Assembly: GCA_022496205.1 (NCBI GenBank)
Contig: WTXD01000005.1
Location: forward strand, 868,001 to 932,000
Reading direction: 5' to 3'
DNA: 64,000 bases
From: Gloeopeniophorella convolvens
Lineage: Eukaryota > Basidiomycota > Agaricomycetes > Russulales
A model generated the notes under the pieces. That model worked only from the letters and a program-made list of their open reading frames with translations, ran no database searches and was not told where the DNA came from. Positions 54,875 through 64,000 of this stretch are shown piece after piece. Position numbers and translations under genes: made by a program. How positions within the stretch are numbered: the first letter of the stretch is position 1; every line of letters begins with the position of its first letter.

Positions 54875-56143
54875 GCAGGCACCGGAGGTGCTGTCTCCCG
54901 CGCACGGCAAGGCTCCCCCAATCTGCATATAACGAATCGAACCTTTCTCTCTCTCTCTCAAAACCATCTCTAAAGTACTCTCACGATCCTGAAAACGCTG
55001 ATACCTCGCACTTACCCCCTCAATCCCTCCCCCCAATCACGGACCGCGCGCCCAAATCCTCCCACTTTGCTTGCTGTATATCACTTACTTCTGACAACGC
55101 TCCTCAGCTTCCCCCAGCCTCCCCCATCTGCCTCCAACGTAGTCCTCCGCTGCTGCTTCTGTTTTCATGCTCTCTCGCCCGTGTGTGTCATACCGGTTTC
55201 TTGGAATGTACAAAATTCAATTCAATTTTAGACCTGCATGGATTGAACGTTCGCTCTTGCTCGGAATCGTGAATGTGGATCTGGATCCGGATCTGGAGCG
55301 TGCACTCGCGCCGGTCGTGCCGAAGGGGGGCGCCGGCACGCAGGCGCGCGCGCGGGCTATTTTCGCGCGGCGGTGCGCTGGCGGGCACTGCAGTGCAATG
55401 GGCCTCGAACGTCGAACGCGCGCGTCGCGCGGCCCTGGGCGGCGGCTGCATTCCGGGGCTCTCAGCACATCAGTCATGTCGTGCCGTGTGTCGTACTTAT
55501 CAACGTTCAACCCCGCCGTCCGCCGTTATCGGGCGGCGTTCGTACGCACATTCAAAGTTCAATAAGTAAAGTAGTGCGCCCGGGTTCAAAGGTTGTGCCC
55601 CGTGGAGCAAGTGCGAGTGGGGTTCTGGGCGCGTCGGGCGCGGCCCGTCTTCAAGGGGCTGTCAATCAGGGTTTAGTTGGCAGCACTCCAGCACGCGCGG
55701 CCCTGATCAATCACGCCTGCCTGTGGGCTCTTGCGTGGGGCGTGGCGAGCCGGCGCGGGGGCTCGTGCAGGGATCAGCTGACGGTGGTCGTGGCGCCCCC
55801 CCAAGCGGGACGCTTTGCAACGCGTCGGCGCTGCGTGTTCCGGACTCCGAAATTGTTGGTTGGGATCACGCGTTTGGAACAGAAAAGACACTTGGACAGC
55901 TGCTGTTGGGCCATTGGTCACGCTGGAGGATGCGCACCTACGTGGCACGTGTCGAGTCGGGGTATCATTGGAGGTCCACACGTCTTATAAAGTAGTTGCT
56001 TCTCCGGACTAGGATCCCAGATGGCTGGCATGATAGGAAGACGCGTGTACTCATAAATGTCGTAGCGATGTACTTGCTTGTATGTATGTACGCGCGGATA
56101 GACGAGCGACATCAATAGCGTTGTCTGAACTTTGGGCCGCGGC
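54875..56143. other. 1.27-kb interval between the BCS1-type and amidohydrolase genes
   Basis: Convergent spacer. A CT repeat (CTCTCTCTCTC, about 54,943-54,958) sits near its left end. Long ORFs here (up to about 200 codons) have no domain, unusual Cys/Trp/Arg composition and no splice logic. No gene was recognised. Confidence 0.45.
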
Positions 56144-58649
56144 CTAGAGACTCCCGTACGCCACCTTCCCGTCGACGACGGTCGCCAGCACACGCGCGCC
56201 GAGGATCTCCTCCAGCGGCACCTGCATAATGTCACGGTCGAGCACGACAAAGTCCGCCGCGAACCCGCGTGCGAGCTGCCCGCGCGCGTGCTCAGCGAAC
56301 GCCGCGTACGCCGCGTCGCGCGTCATCCCGCGCAGCGCCTGTGTGCGCGTCAGCGCCTCGGCGGGGTACCTGCGGCGGGCCCGGTCAGCGAGGGTGGGGC
56401 GGGCGGCGCGCGCCGCGCGCGCACCATCCGCCGGGGCCGTGCGGCGACGTGCCGTCGGGCGCGCGCCGCGCGACGGCTGCGTAGAAGCCCAGGAGCGGGT
56501 TGATGCCTTCGACGGGAAAGTCGGAGCCTAGAGGGAGGCGCTTGCCCGGCGATGCTCTGTGGGCATGAGGGGTCAGTGCGGCTGCTTTCGGAAATGAGGT
56601 AGTGCGATACGCACTGGAGGAGGGATTGGTAGGCGTATGCGCCTCGGATGCGCTCGGGGCCCTGCGACGACATCGGAGTTAGAGGCGCAGCACGGGGGCA
56701 ATAGAGCAGACTGACTAGGCGCGCCTCGGCGTAGTTCATGTCGCTCGTTCTGCGGCGCATGTCAGTGGCGGCGCCGTGCGTGGAGGGCGGAGGTGGTGGC
56801 GTACGCATGTGTCGGTTGTACGCTGGCAAGCACTACATGATGACCGGCGTTTTTGTAGGCCACTGCAGCAGGCGAGCGTGCGGCGTACCTCCGAGTCTCC
56901 TTATGCGCTCAAAGTCACTTGGCTGCAAGATCTGGGTGTGCTCTACCCGCGGGCGCCATTGGTCGACATCGGCGCCGGGCTGGCTGAGCACATCCTCAAA
57001 GATGTCTAGGACGACCTCGTTGGCACGGTCACCAATTGCATGGATGTTCTGCGTGCGGATTGTATTTCGAGGAAGGGGTGCAGGACGGATCTGACGCACC
57101 ACTTGGAAGTTATCCGCATGGAACTGCTTAGCCAACTTGCGCAACGTCTCTGGCCGGGAGCGAAGAAGGCCCTGGGTATCTGGTTTATCAGAGTAGGGTT
57201 CAATGAGCGCGGCACCCCACGAGCCAAGGGCCCCATCAGTGAAAAGTTTCACGCTGCGAACTGTGAGATGTTTGTCGGGGCCATGATCGATCAATCGGGG
57301 TATCTGGTCACCCCAGTAGTCATTGGAGGGAACGTTTCCCATGAGGTAGAGTTTTATCTATCGCAAGTTCAGCGCGGAAGAGTGCGGCGGTGATGAGTGC
57401 TAGCGCACGGGGAGACGACCCTCGTCAGCAAGCCTATGCGGTGTGAGTGCGCGTGAAGCTATATTGAAGGGGACACCTGCCGTCGGAAGAACGCTATCTC
57501 ACTAGGCGACGTTGCTGCGTCGTGTATGCTGGTCAGCCCAACACGCAACGCGTCGCGCATGGCGGTTTCGAAGTACTCGAGGGTTTCAGCATCAGTAGGC
57601 TCTGGCTTCTCAACGAGGGCCATTGCATTATCGACGAAAACTCCTGCGCGAGATTCGGGTCAGTATTCACTGCGTTGGAAGTAGGGGGTGATCACACCTG
57701 TGGGTTTGCCACTTTTGTCCCGTACAATAATTCCACCATCCACACTCTCAGGGAGGTTTGAAAGTTCAGAAAGGACAACGTTGGACACCCAGTAGGCATG
57801 CACGTCGACGCGTGAGAGGATGATATGGCGACCCCGCAGTAAAGGCTCGCGATGGAGGTCCTCCTGTGCATTAGAGGTAGGTGGAAACAAACATGAAAAG
57901 GATCAATGCACCCACGCACCGCAGTGGGGAATTCTCCGCCCGGCCATTTCGTTTGATCCCAACCCATACCTACAATCCAACGACTGTGGTCATGCAGAAC
58001 ATCAGGATGCGCGAGTAGGTAAAGCTTGATTTGGAGAACTACGTCTATCGCAAAAAGTGAGACGCGAGTAGTGCATTCGCAACTTATTGTAAAAGTACCG
58101 TCTATAGAAGTGCAGTCTTCGAGAGGAAGCTGTTCTTTTGCGCCCCAGGAAAGGACGTGCGCATGAGCGTCTGTGATGTGGCAGGGTCGACTCCAGGAAT
58201 GCTAAAGGGAGACTGGTCACATACCAGCCAAACCGGGGACTATCGCCGAGCCAGGTGGAGTCTCGAATGTCTTCAAGGGCGTGCTGGGGTAATGAGCGCT
58301 CCAATGCTCCTGTATCTGGCCTGTGATGCCCAGAATGAGCTGGCACAAAGATAGTCATCAAAGCTGCCATACGAGCACTTCCGACGGCGAGGATCGTGCC
58401 ATTCTCGATCAGGATGCAGTCCTTGACGGAATCCCCTTCGTCGACGGTGTAGATACTCGTGGAAGGCGTGCATATTGCGTATGCATTAGGGATGGCGGCT
58501 GTTGGGATAACAGATGCGCGTCTGCTCAGATACAATTTACACACGAGCGCTGCGATTGTGCCCACGAGGATTGGCCATATTCTTGATCTCTGCGATGGCG
58601 TAGATGTAGATTGCTGTGATGTGGAGACCTTCTGTGGCCGCTTCTCCAT
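56144..58649 (-). CDS. Membrane-anchored amidohydrolase (Amidohydro_3/YtcJ-like)
   Basis: Predicted zinc-dependent hydrolase of C-N bonds. The start MEKRPQKVSTSQQ is followed by one hydrophobic segment IWPILVGTIAALVCKLYL, so it is likely an N-terminally anchored protein. The beta-sandwich part reads VKDCILIENGTILAVGS. After introns come the metal site DAHAHVLSWGAK (about 58,170), DLHREPLLRGRHIILSRVDV with HAYWVSN, and GKPTG|VFVDNAMALVEKPEPT; the last join removes a 53-base intron. Further on are LRVGLTSIHDAATSP, VKLFTDGALGSWGAALIEPY, IHAIGDRANEVVLDIFEDVL (metal His), RPRVEHTQILQPSDFERI, LPLGSDFPVE (catalytic Asp) and the end RGFAADFVVLDRDIMQVPLE.. KVAYGSL. No frame break was found. The substrate is unknown. 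Confidence 0.88.
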
Positions 58650-58981
58650 GTTGCGTCACGAGCACAGGTGTCAGACACGCGGGTGCCAGCGATCAAGGTG
58701 CTTGTCGGGACTTAGAGGGGGGGTCTAGATAAGATAAGATGAAGGTGACGTAACTACGGCAAATTGCGTGCGACACTCCAATTGACGAAAACGCCAATAG
58801 CAAAGCAAACGTTCTTCAGTGCTCGGGCTCACCCTGAACAAATCTCCGTTACTCTCCCGCAACCCAACAACTCTCCGCCCCCGAATAATGGAGTCCTCGG
58901 AAACAAATCACCATAAGAAGACCCTGCATAGCAAACGTTCGTTCGGGAAACCGCCAGGTCACAAAGTGGACTCCCCAGCAT
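58650..58981. promoter_or_regulatory. Divergent promoter between the amidohydrolase and the cytidylyltransferase
   Basis: Opposed starts are about 240-330 bases apart, depending on which ATG the cytidylyltransferase uses. A second ATG at 58,888 opens MESSETNHHKKTLHSKRSFG but runs to a stop at 59,047-59,049 unless spliced or one base is missing. Confidence 0.5.
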
Positions 58982-60308
58982 ATGATGCGTCCGTCTTCTG
59001 CGCTTGCCTCTCCCTCTTGCGCATCCTGCTTACCACTCATCAGTTCTGAAGAAGATAATGATCCCCTCACTGATGACGGGGCTTCTGCTCTTTCCATCCC
59101 TGCACCATTACGTCCGACGCCTGCCACCCAGCCTCGCGCCCCCGGTAGTCTGGCAGCTCATCCCACTTCCCCTGCACTCCGGTCTCGCTTGAAGCATACG
59201 CTGTCGCCATCCATGCTATCCGACGACGGGGTCGACTCTCCTACATACGATGGCGACATCGAAAGCAGTACCACGGTCGGTCGCGATCGCGAACACCCAT
59301 CCCCTGTGCTGTCATATTCTGCCGCAACATCAACGCTCACCTCTCCCGCCTCTGTTATCCAGTCACTACCTGCGGTAGTTGCTGTGATGGCGCCGCCTTC
59401 GACGGCTTCCTCTTCCGACGCAGAAATTGAGCCTGTGCGCGTCATCATCTCTGGCTCACATACCACAGCCGCCCCCGAACCGGCCCCTGTTCGTGACACG
59501 GCTCGCGCGTTCAATCCTGCTGCCCTTACTCCAGAAGATATCCAATCCTTTGTACGTCGCGCGATCGATGGTGAGCTGCATCGAAAGTATAAGATCAATG
59601 AGCCGCCGGTTGGCCGGCCCGTCCGCGTCTATGCCGACGGTACGTTTTTCGCGTTTAGATGTGCATCTGTCGTTTCATTCAATCCGGGGCAGGCGTATAT
59701 GATCTGTTCCACTTTGGGTAGGTCCTGACAAGTAATTGCATCTTGAATGACTGCTTACGCTTAGGAGCTAGTCACTCGCTGCAGCTGCGCCAAGCCAAAC
59801 TCTCGTTCCCCGATGTGCACCTTATCGTTGGCGTGAATAACGATGAGCAAGTAAAGCATCATAAGTTCAAGTGTGTAATGGATTACGCCGAACGGTGCGA
59901 AGGCGTTCGACATTGTCGTTGGGTGGACGAAGTCGTGCCCGATGCTCCTTGGGTCATTGATGCCACTTTTGTGGAGAAGTACAACATCGACTACGTAGCC
60001 CATGACGAAGAACCGTATTTGAGCGCAGGCCACGAGGATGTTTACGGATTTGTCAAATCAATAGGTCTGTCTGCTCTCCCTATCGAGTGTCCAGCTCTCA
60101 TGCGCTATCAGGTAAATTCATTCCGACTCGCCGCACTCCAGGCGTCTCAACAAGCGAGCTGCTTGAACGTATTGTCAAGGGGTACCGAAAGCGTGACTTT
60201 GACAAGAAGTTGGAAAAGATGGGACACGCAGAGCTTATGGCTCAAGGCTCGGACTACGAGGAAAAGGGGAGCTCTGACGCCAGTCCGCACGGCCAGCGGG
60301 CACGCTGA
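58982..60308 (+). CDS. PCT1: Choline-phosphate cytidylyltransferase
   Basis: Makes CDP-choline from CTP and phosphocholine, the rate-limiting step of the Kennedy pathway; active when bound to membranes. A Ser/Pro/Thr-rich N-terminus (SSEEDNDPLTDDG, LSPSMLSDDGVDSPTYDGD) precedes RPVRVYADG. Intron 1 (about 59,640-59,692) joins to GVYDLFHFG, and intron 2 (about 59,717-59,769) to HSLQLRQAKLSFPDVHLIVG, completing the HxGH nucleotide-binding motif (HFGH). Next are NNDEQVKHHKFKCVMDYAER, WVIDATFVEKYNIDYVAHDE and, after intron 3 (about 60,065-60,110), KFIPTRRTPGVSTSELLERI with the RTxGxSTS-like motif. It ends SDASPHGQRAR at 60,306-60,308. The membrane-binding tail is short. The start is uncertain: 58,982 is the first ATG in frame, 58,888 is possible with an extra splice or base. 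Confidence 0.9.
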
Positions 60309-61723
60309 GATGAAGGTTGATGTCGCTACCCCTTACGAACAGCCCGTAGAGAAGCGGATTACAGCGACCGTCCTAGTTACTTTCGCCTGTGTGCTGGGCC
60401 TGCTTTCGTGATGCATAGACGTTGTGACAGAACAAGCTCCTATCGCTGGCCGTGAGACTACGGGCTCGGCGGTTACCGAGCTTGAGGCCACTGCTCCACT
60501 CAGCCCTCACTGAAGTTGTACGGTTGCCCATCGTCGACCCATGCACCTTTCTGCAATCATGAACGAATGTAACTGCTTGACATACCTACGATCCAGGCGA
60601 AAGTCATGCTATCGTCCTCATCGTCGTATCGTGTAGCTGACTCGAGTCTTCCAACGACGAGGGTACGTGAACCTCTTCCCCAGTCGGCATGCCACAGTGC
60701 CCTTGCCCGCGGGTTTCGGGTCATGCTTATGCTCTGCCAAACGGACTTCCAGCAGAATCAGCCCCCCACGAAAGTACCGTCTGGGTAAGTGCACACATAT
60801 AACGCCGTTTCTCAACTACACAGGCTCCAACCAAGTCCGCGCTTGTCTGGTACTCTTCTGTCATGTCACAAGTTCCCGGACCATAGCATGCACTTGTCTT
60901 CACTCCGGTACTCATTCGAGTGAAGGAGATTCTCTCTCCATCTGGTACAATAAGCCAAGTTGTCTTCAAATCAGGCGTTGCACCCTCCTTCAGGTCCATC
61001 GTACAATGGCTCCTTATCCGACAATTGTAGCATCCGTCTATGGCGGTGATATTCCCATGGACATATAAGTTTGGTGCGGTGCGTTCGGGTCAGGCATCAC
61101 ACCGTCATTGTCACATGGTCCTTAGCTCCGGCCTCGTGTTGTAGGGCATCAAGGTCCTCGTCACTTCGGAACTCCTGACAATATACTCTAGCAGTGTTCA
61201 ATCCATACGGACCTTAGAGTATGATGCAGTGGTGTGATACTAGTCATCAAAGTATTTCTGTAAAAATCTCACCCCCAGCTCGTATGTTCGGTGAATGACT
61301 AGCCGTCCCATCGGACGACCATCCAGTTCCACGACAGGTGGGTCTCACCCTTACGTACCAAATGACTCAATGTTCCCTTCATCTCAGCCATGTGAAGTTC
61401 GCTCACATGCGTAGAGTACAGTTTCAACTTTCGGTGGCCGCGGAGAAGATTTGGGGAACCTGCCTTCGGGGATTTGACCTCCCATCCTCCATGCAGGAAC
61501 TTGCGTCGCAGGCGGATACCTTCCCTGTATCTATCGGGTCACGCTCGGTCGGACGCACCTTACCGTCGATTCAGTGCGGCTTCGGTATGCTCCTCATGCA
61601 CACTAGGACACGCAGTATCTGAGCCGGCACAGCCTCGGGTATGCATGCAGCCAAATTGTGCGAGCTGATCAGCTCGGCAGGGGGCTTCAGAAGTATAGCG
61701 CGTCTTCTGCTATCAGGTTGAAC
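60309..61723. other. 1.4-kb stretch with no confident gene
   Basis: Protein-like fragments occur on both strands, for example a minus-strand frame at 60,727-60,999 (MDLKEGATPDLKTTWLIVPD..) and a plus-strand frame with GHAYALPNGLPAESAPHEST near 60,710-60,780. None shows a family motif or a convincing splice structure. It may hold gene relics. Confidence 0.4.
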
Positions 61724-62550
61724 ATGGCGTTCACTGACCCGATAGTCTCGACCCCGTACGTCTGCAATTACCTCTTATTGTTTTCAAAAGTAGTCAATCA
61801 CAAGGTTTCCATCCGGCCTTTAGCGTCTATACCGTCACCGGGACACCCATCGTCCCAGATCGTCGCTCACCCCCGGAAAGCATCGCATTGGCAGTTCTCG
61901 GCTCCCGCGTCCGTGCCCTCTTCGATGAGCCGGTCAGGTTTATGGGAGCAGAGGAGCGGGCCGTCGAGTTCTACGCATCATACCTCATCGATTCAAAAGA
62001 TGAGTTCCCAGCAGGTGGAGGCGTACGGTGTCCGTGACGCTGAAAAGTTGTGTGTGTGTCACAACCCGCATGTACCCTAGCCTCTACCTCCCACTGTTCC
62101 GCAGGTTTATCGTGGCGGGATAATATGCGCGCTCTGGCCCACTCGTACAGAAGCTTTCCCGCAACGGTTGACTATGGAGGTGCCTGGGCGACCACAACTC
62201 TACTGAACCCCTTCCAACCGTCCGACACAGGCGAGATCGACGGTTATTCGGTCCCCGACATGAGTCGCGCAGTCAGGCCAGTGGAGAGGACAATGCATAG
62301 AGCCGAGGGATTCAGGGTTCGTTGGCATATCCGGAATCGCGCGAAACCAGGCGTCCTAAACAGGAAAGATTCGCACACGCTGCTTATTGTGTTGACAACG
62401 ACGTTTCAGGAACCAATAAGCAATGTTGACAAAGTGGCTCAGATGATTTGTCGACGCCTGCTCACGGGCGCTTTCTTATTGTCTGCGACCTATGTGAGAT
62501 CTCGATTGCAAGATCCTTCAATCACTGTGCAAGGTATGACCATGGCGTGA
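61724..62550 (+). CDS. Hypothetical coding region, unrecognised and possibly broken
   Basis: An ATG at 61,724 opens MAFTDPIVSTPYVCNYLLLF. A second frame then reads FSVYTVTGTPIVPDRRSPPE, LFDEPVRFMGAEERAVEFYA and SYLIDSKDEFPAGGGVRC up to about 62,034. A third, open 62,053-62,550, carries RALAHSYRSFPATVDYGGAW, NRKDSHTLLIVLTTTFQEP and VDKVAQMICRRLLTGAFLLS. The pieces are protein-like, but I could not join them with clean splice sites and know no family. A decayed or mispredicted gene is possible. It lies just upstream of the pheromone precursor gene and has no visible seven-helix pattern. Confidence 0.3.
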
Positions 62551-62767
62551 GGGCCGAGCGCCACCCCTTCTGGATCGCCTTATTGTTCCACTCTTTTGCT
62601 GCACGGAGCCGTCGGTCCTGATTGCGGCCGAGAGCTTCAACGGTGCTACTTTGCAAAAAGTACAAATACCACTGCTGGGACGCTCGGTTTTTTCAGACCT
62701 TCATCGCTTTCGAAGTCTCTTCCAAAACCACCTCCCAAAACCCACCACCTCTTCACGCATCGACTCA

Positions 62768-62890
62768 ATGGATTCCTTCATCAAGGTCTTCTTTACCATT
62801 TCCCCTGCTGAGGCCGAGCCCACGGACTCCACGCCTGTCGAGTCTGAGTCTTCGGGAAGTGGTTCCAAGACGGGCTGCGTCGTTGCGTGA
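62768..62890 (+). CDS. Lipopeptide mating-pheromone precursor (CaaX peptide)
   Basis: A single-exon 40-residue peptide: MDSFIKVFFTISPAEAEPTD, then STPVESESSGSGSKTGCVVA. It ends at TGA (62,888-62,890). The C-terminal Cys-Val-Val-Ala is a CaaX box for farnesylation, proteolysis and carboxymethylation. The MDSF start, short length, acidic Ser/Pro/Glu-rich middle and CVVA end are the standard features of Agaricomycete B-mating-type pheromone precursors, sensed by Ste3-type receptors. The longer in-frame start upstream (62,651) is rejected: it adds a basic leader unlike the family. No Ste3-like receptor was found in the window, so this could be at the edge of the mating locus or a stand-alone pheromone gene. 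Confidence 0.82.
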   Translation: MDSFIKVFFTISPAEAEPTDSTPVESESSGSGSKTGCVVA

Positions 62891-64000
62891 GCAGTGTGCG
62901 CCTGCAACACCCCGTCATCATGACTGTTAGTCTCTACACCTCCTTATCTATTCTAGTTGATTGACTGGGTCCCCAGATTTCTGCGACACCCACATTTGTT
63001 CGACACCATCACACATTCACACTGGACCACACTTCGCATTTCAATTATCTATCTTCACGCCATCCAACGACATCGTCATGTATTCGGTCAACCGATTCTT
63101 GAGGGATTTATGTAGGAGAGAGATCTTATACCGCTGCACTGGATTACCGGCATTTGCACGCGAGTCACTTATAGCATAACCTTCGTCTTCGTTCGTAGTA
63201 TTAGCTTTTAGTGTAACCCTTTGGAGGAATGGTAGCGCCCTGAAACCTCTGGAATTTGATGAACGTGGCCTTGAACAATTCGGCTCCGGTGCATGAAGGG
63301 TACTGGCCAGGATGTTCCACAGCATGAAGGCGTGCTACAGAGATGGTAAATGACAATGCCGGCGCGCGCAGCGGTTCCGATGAACCTCTTCCGGACCGGA
63401 CTTTCCGTACTAAGTACGATCGTGGTGAGTGACCTCAACACGGCAGCGGCGGAAAGGTCCAACTCCGATCGATGTCGACCAGTTCATTCGGCACGGGAGT
63501 CCATGGGCTCATTCTAGCATTCCAGCGCCACGGTGTCGCATCCTGTGCGATATTTTCTTGGCGGTTCCAGGTGGCTCGTTTCTCGATGATGGGTGCTGCA
63601 ATTTCGAACCTCGACGACCCGGAGGCTTCAGTGAAGTTTGCAGCACGGGTCCCACGACAACACAGGTCGGCTGTGCTTGTTCTCGTGGGATATTCCAGAG
63701 TTGCTTCATCCCTCAACCAAGTGAGGAGACTCTAAAATTCCGGCCTCGGCCTGCTATTCTCCCCGTCACGACAGCATCCTCAGCGAATACCGTTTTGCTT
63801 CAGCGGTCGTCCATGAATAGGCACAGCTCTTGCCCTCGCGATGCTGCGTTGCCGAGTTGTCCTATTCACTCTATCTCATTGTCTCTCTAGGAATGCCGGC
63901 GGCGGGAGCCTATATAGTCCAATCTCTTGCGCTCTTCGACCTTGGCGTGCGGTCTGGAATATCCAAGGGATTTGAGGCACGTCGGGAACCGGAAAGCTGC
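62891..64000. other. Right-end interval downstream of the pheromone gene
   Basis: 1.1 kb. Several ORFs of 70-150 codons occur on both strands, none with a recognised motif, CaaX ending or membrane pattern. A TATA-like CCTATATAG lies at 63,910-63,918, near the right edge, and may belong to a gene outside the window. Confidence 0.4.

Noticed and set aside
55373..55990. 205-codon plus-strand ORF between the BCS1-type and amidohydrolase genes
   Set aside because: No domain, no splice structure, unusual composition (Arg, Cys, Trp) and two overlapping alternatives.
60667..61068. Plus- and minus-strand frames near 60.7-61.0 kb as an oxidoreductase-like gene
   Set aside because: A fragment (ADLVGA) recalls FAD-monooxygenase motifs, but no nucleotide-binding glycine motif or second conserved block was found and the splices do not keep frame.
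62651..62767. Longer in-frame start for the pheromone precursor
   Set aside because: It adds a basic, His/Pro/Lys-containing leader not seen in pheromone precursors; the MDSF start fits the family.
1..64000. Transposable elements or long terminal repeats
   Set aside because: No reverse transcriptase, integrase, transposase or paired terminal repeats were recognised in the frames I read; short or very old elements could still be missed.

Overview
The window looks like nuclear DNA of a filamentous basidiomycete, most likely an Agaricomycete. Nearly every gene is split by introns of about 50-60 bases with short GT..AG borders, gene spacing is tight, and coding third positions are strongly G/C. 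It also holds two lineage-typical items: a fungal-type FunK1 kinase locus (here broken) and a 40-residue CaaX lipopeptide of the mating-pheromone-precursor type. No rRNA, tRNA, CRISPR or transposon was recognised.

Layout. 1-3.3 kb: 3' part of an ABCC/MRP multidrug transporter (+). 3.8-6.2 kb: FunK1 kinase pseudogene (+). 6.5-10 kb: peroxisomal-type Lon protease ending in Ser-Arg-Leu (-). 12.4-15.8 kb: importin beta-1 (-), head-to-head with LSM7 (+, 16.1-16.5 kb). 17.3-20.4 kb: Cid1-type nucleotidyltransferase (-). 22.0-24.7 kb: PAN3 (-), head-to-head with the TFIIE beta subunit (+, 24.8-26.0 kb). 26.4-41.0 kb: a tandem family of secreted proteins of unknown function (five complete genes with the same four-exon plan, plus one clear pseudogene and one possible relic), interrupted by one unrelated hypothetical gene. 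41.3-43.9 kb: dual-specificity phosphatase with a rhodanese-like domain (-), head-to-head with a DEF1-like gene (+, 44.1-47.4 kb). 47.8-49.6 kb: SRAP/HMCES abasic-site protein (-). 50.5-51.7 kb: polytopic membrane protein (+). 52.1-54.7 kb: BCS1-type AAA ATPase (+). 56.1-58.6 kb: membrane-anchored amidohydrolase (-), head-to-head with choline-phosphate cytidylyltransferase (+, about 59-60.3 kb). 60.3-64 kb: gene-poor stretch with the pheromone precursor gene at 62.77 kb.

Functional themes. LSM7, the Cid1-type enzyme and PAN3 lie within 9 kb and all belong to mRNA 3'-end turnover (deadenylation, tailing, Lsm-dependent decay). The most interesting region is the secreted tandem family. Each copy has a signal-peptide-like start, a YHG motif, an Asp-Gly-Phe motif and an invariant Glu placed just after intron 2. 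By eye this resembles the His..Glu arrangement of ADP-ribosyltransferase folds; that reading is an inference, not established.

Reading-frame quality. Importin beta, PAN3, TFIIE beta, LSM7, the ABC transporter, the phosphatase and the five tandem genes read cleanly once spliced. The Lon, Cid1-type, DEF1-like and HMCES genes each carry one or more single-base losses that break an otherwise conserved frame, several in C/G runs, which suggests consensus errors. The FunK1 locus carries many more and is treated as a pseudogene.
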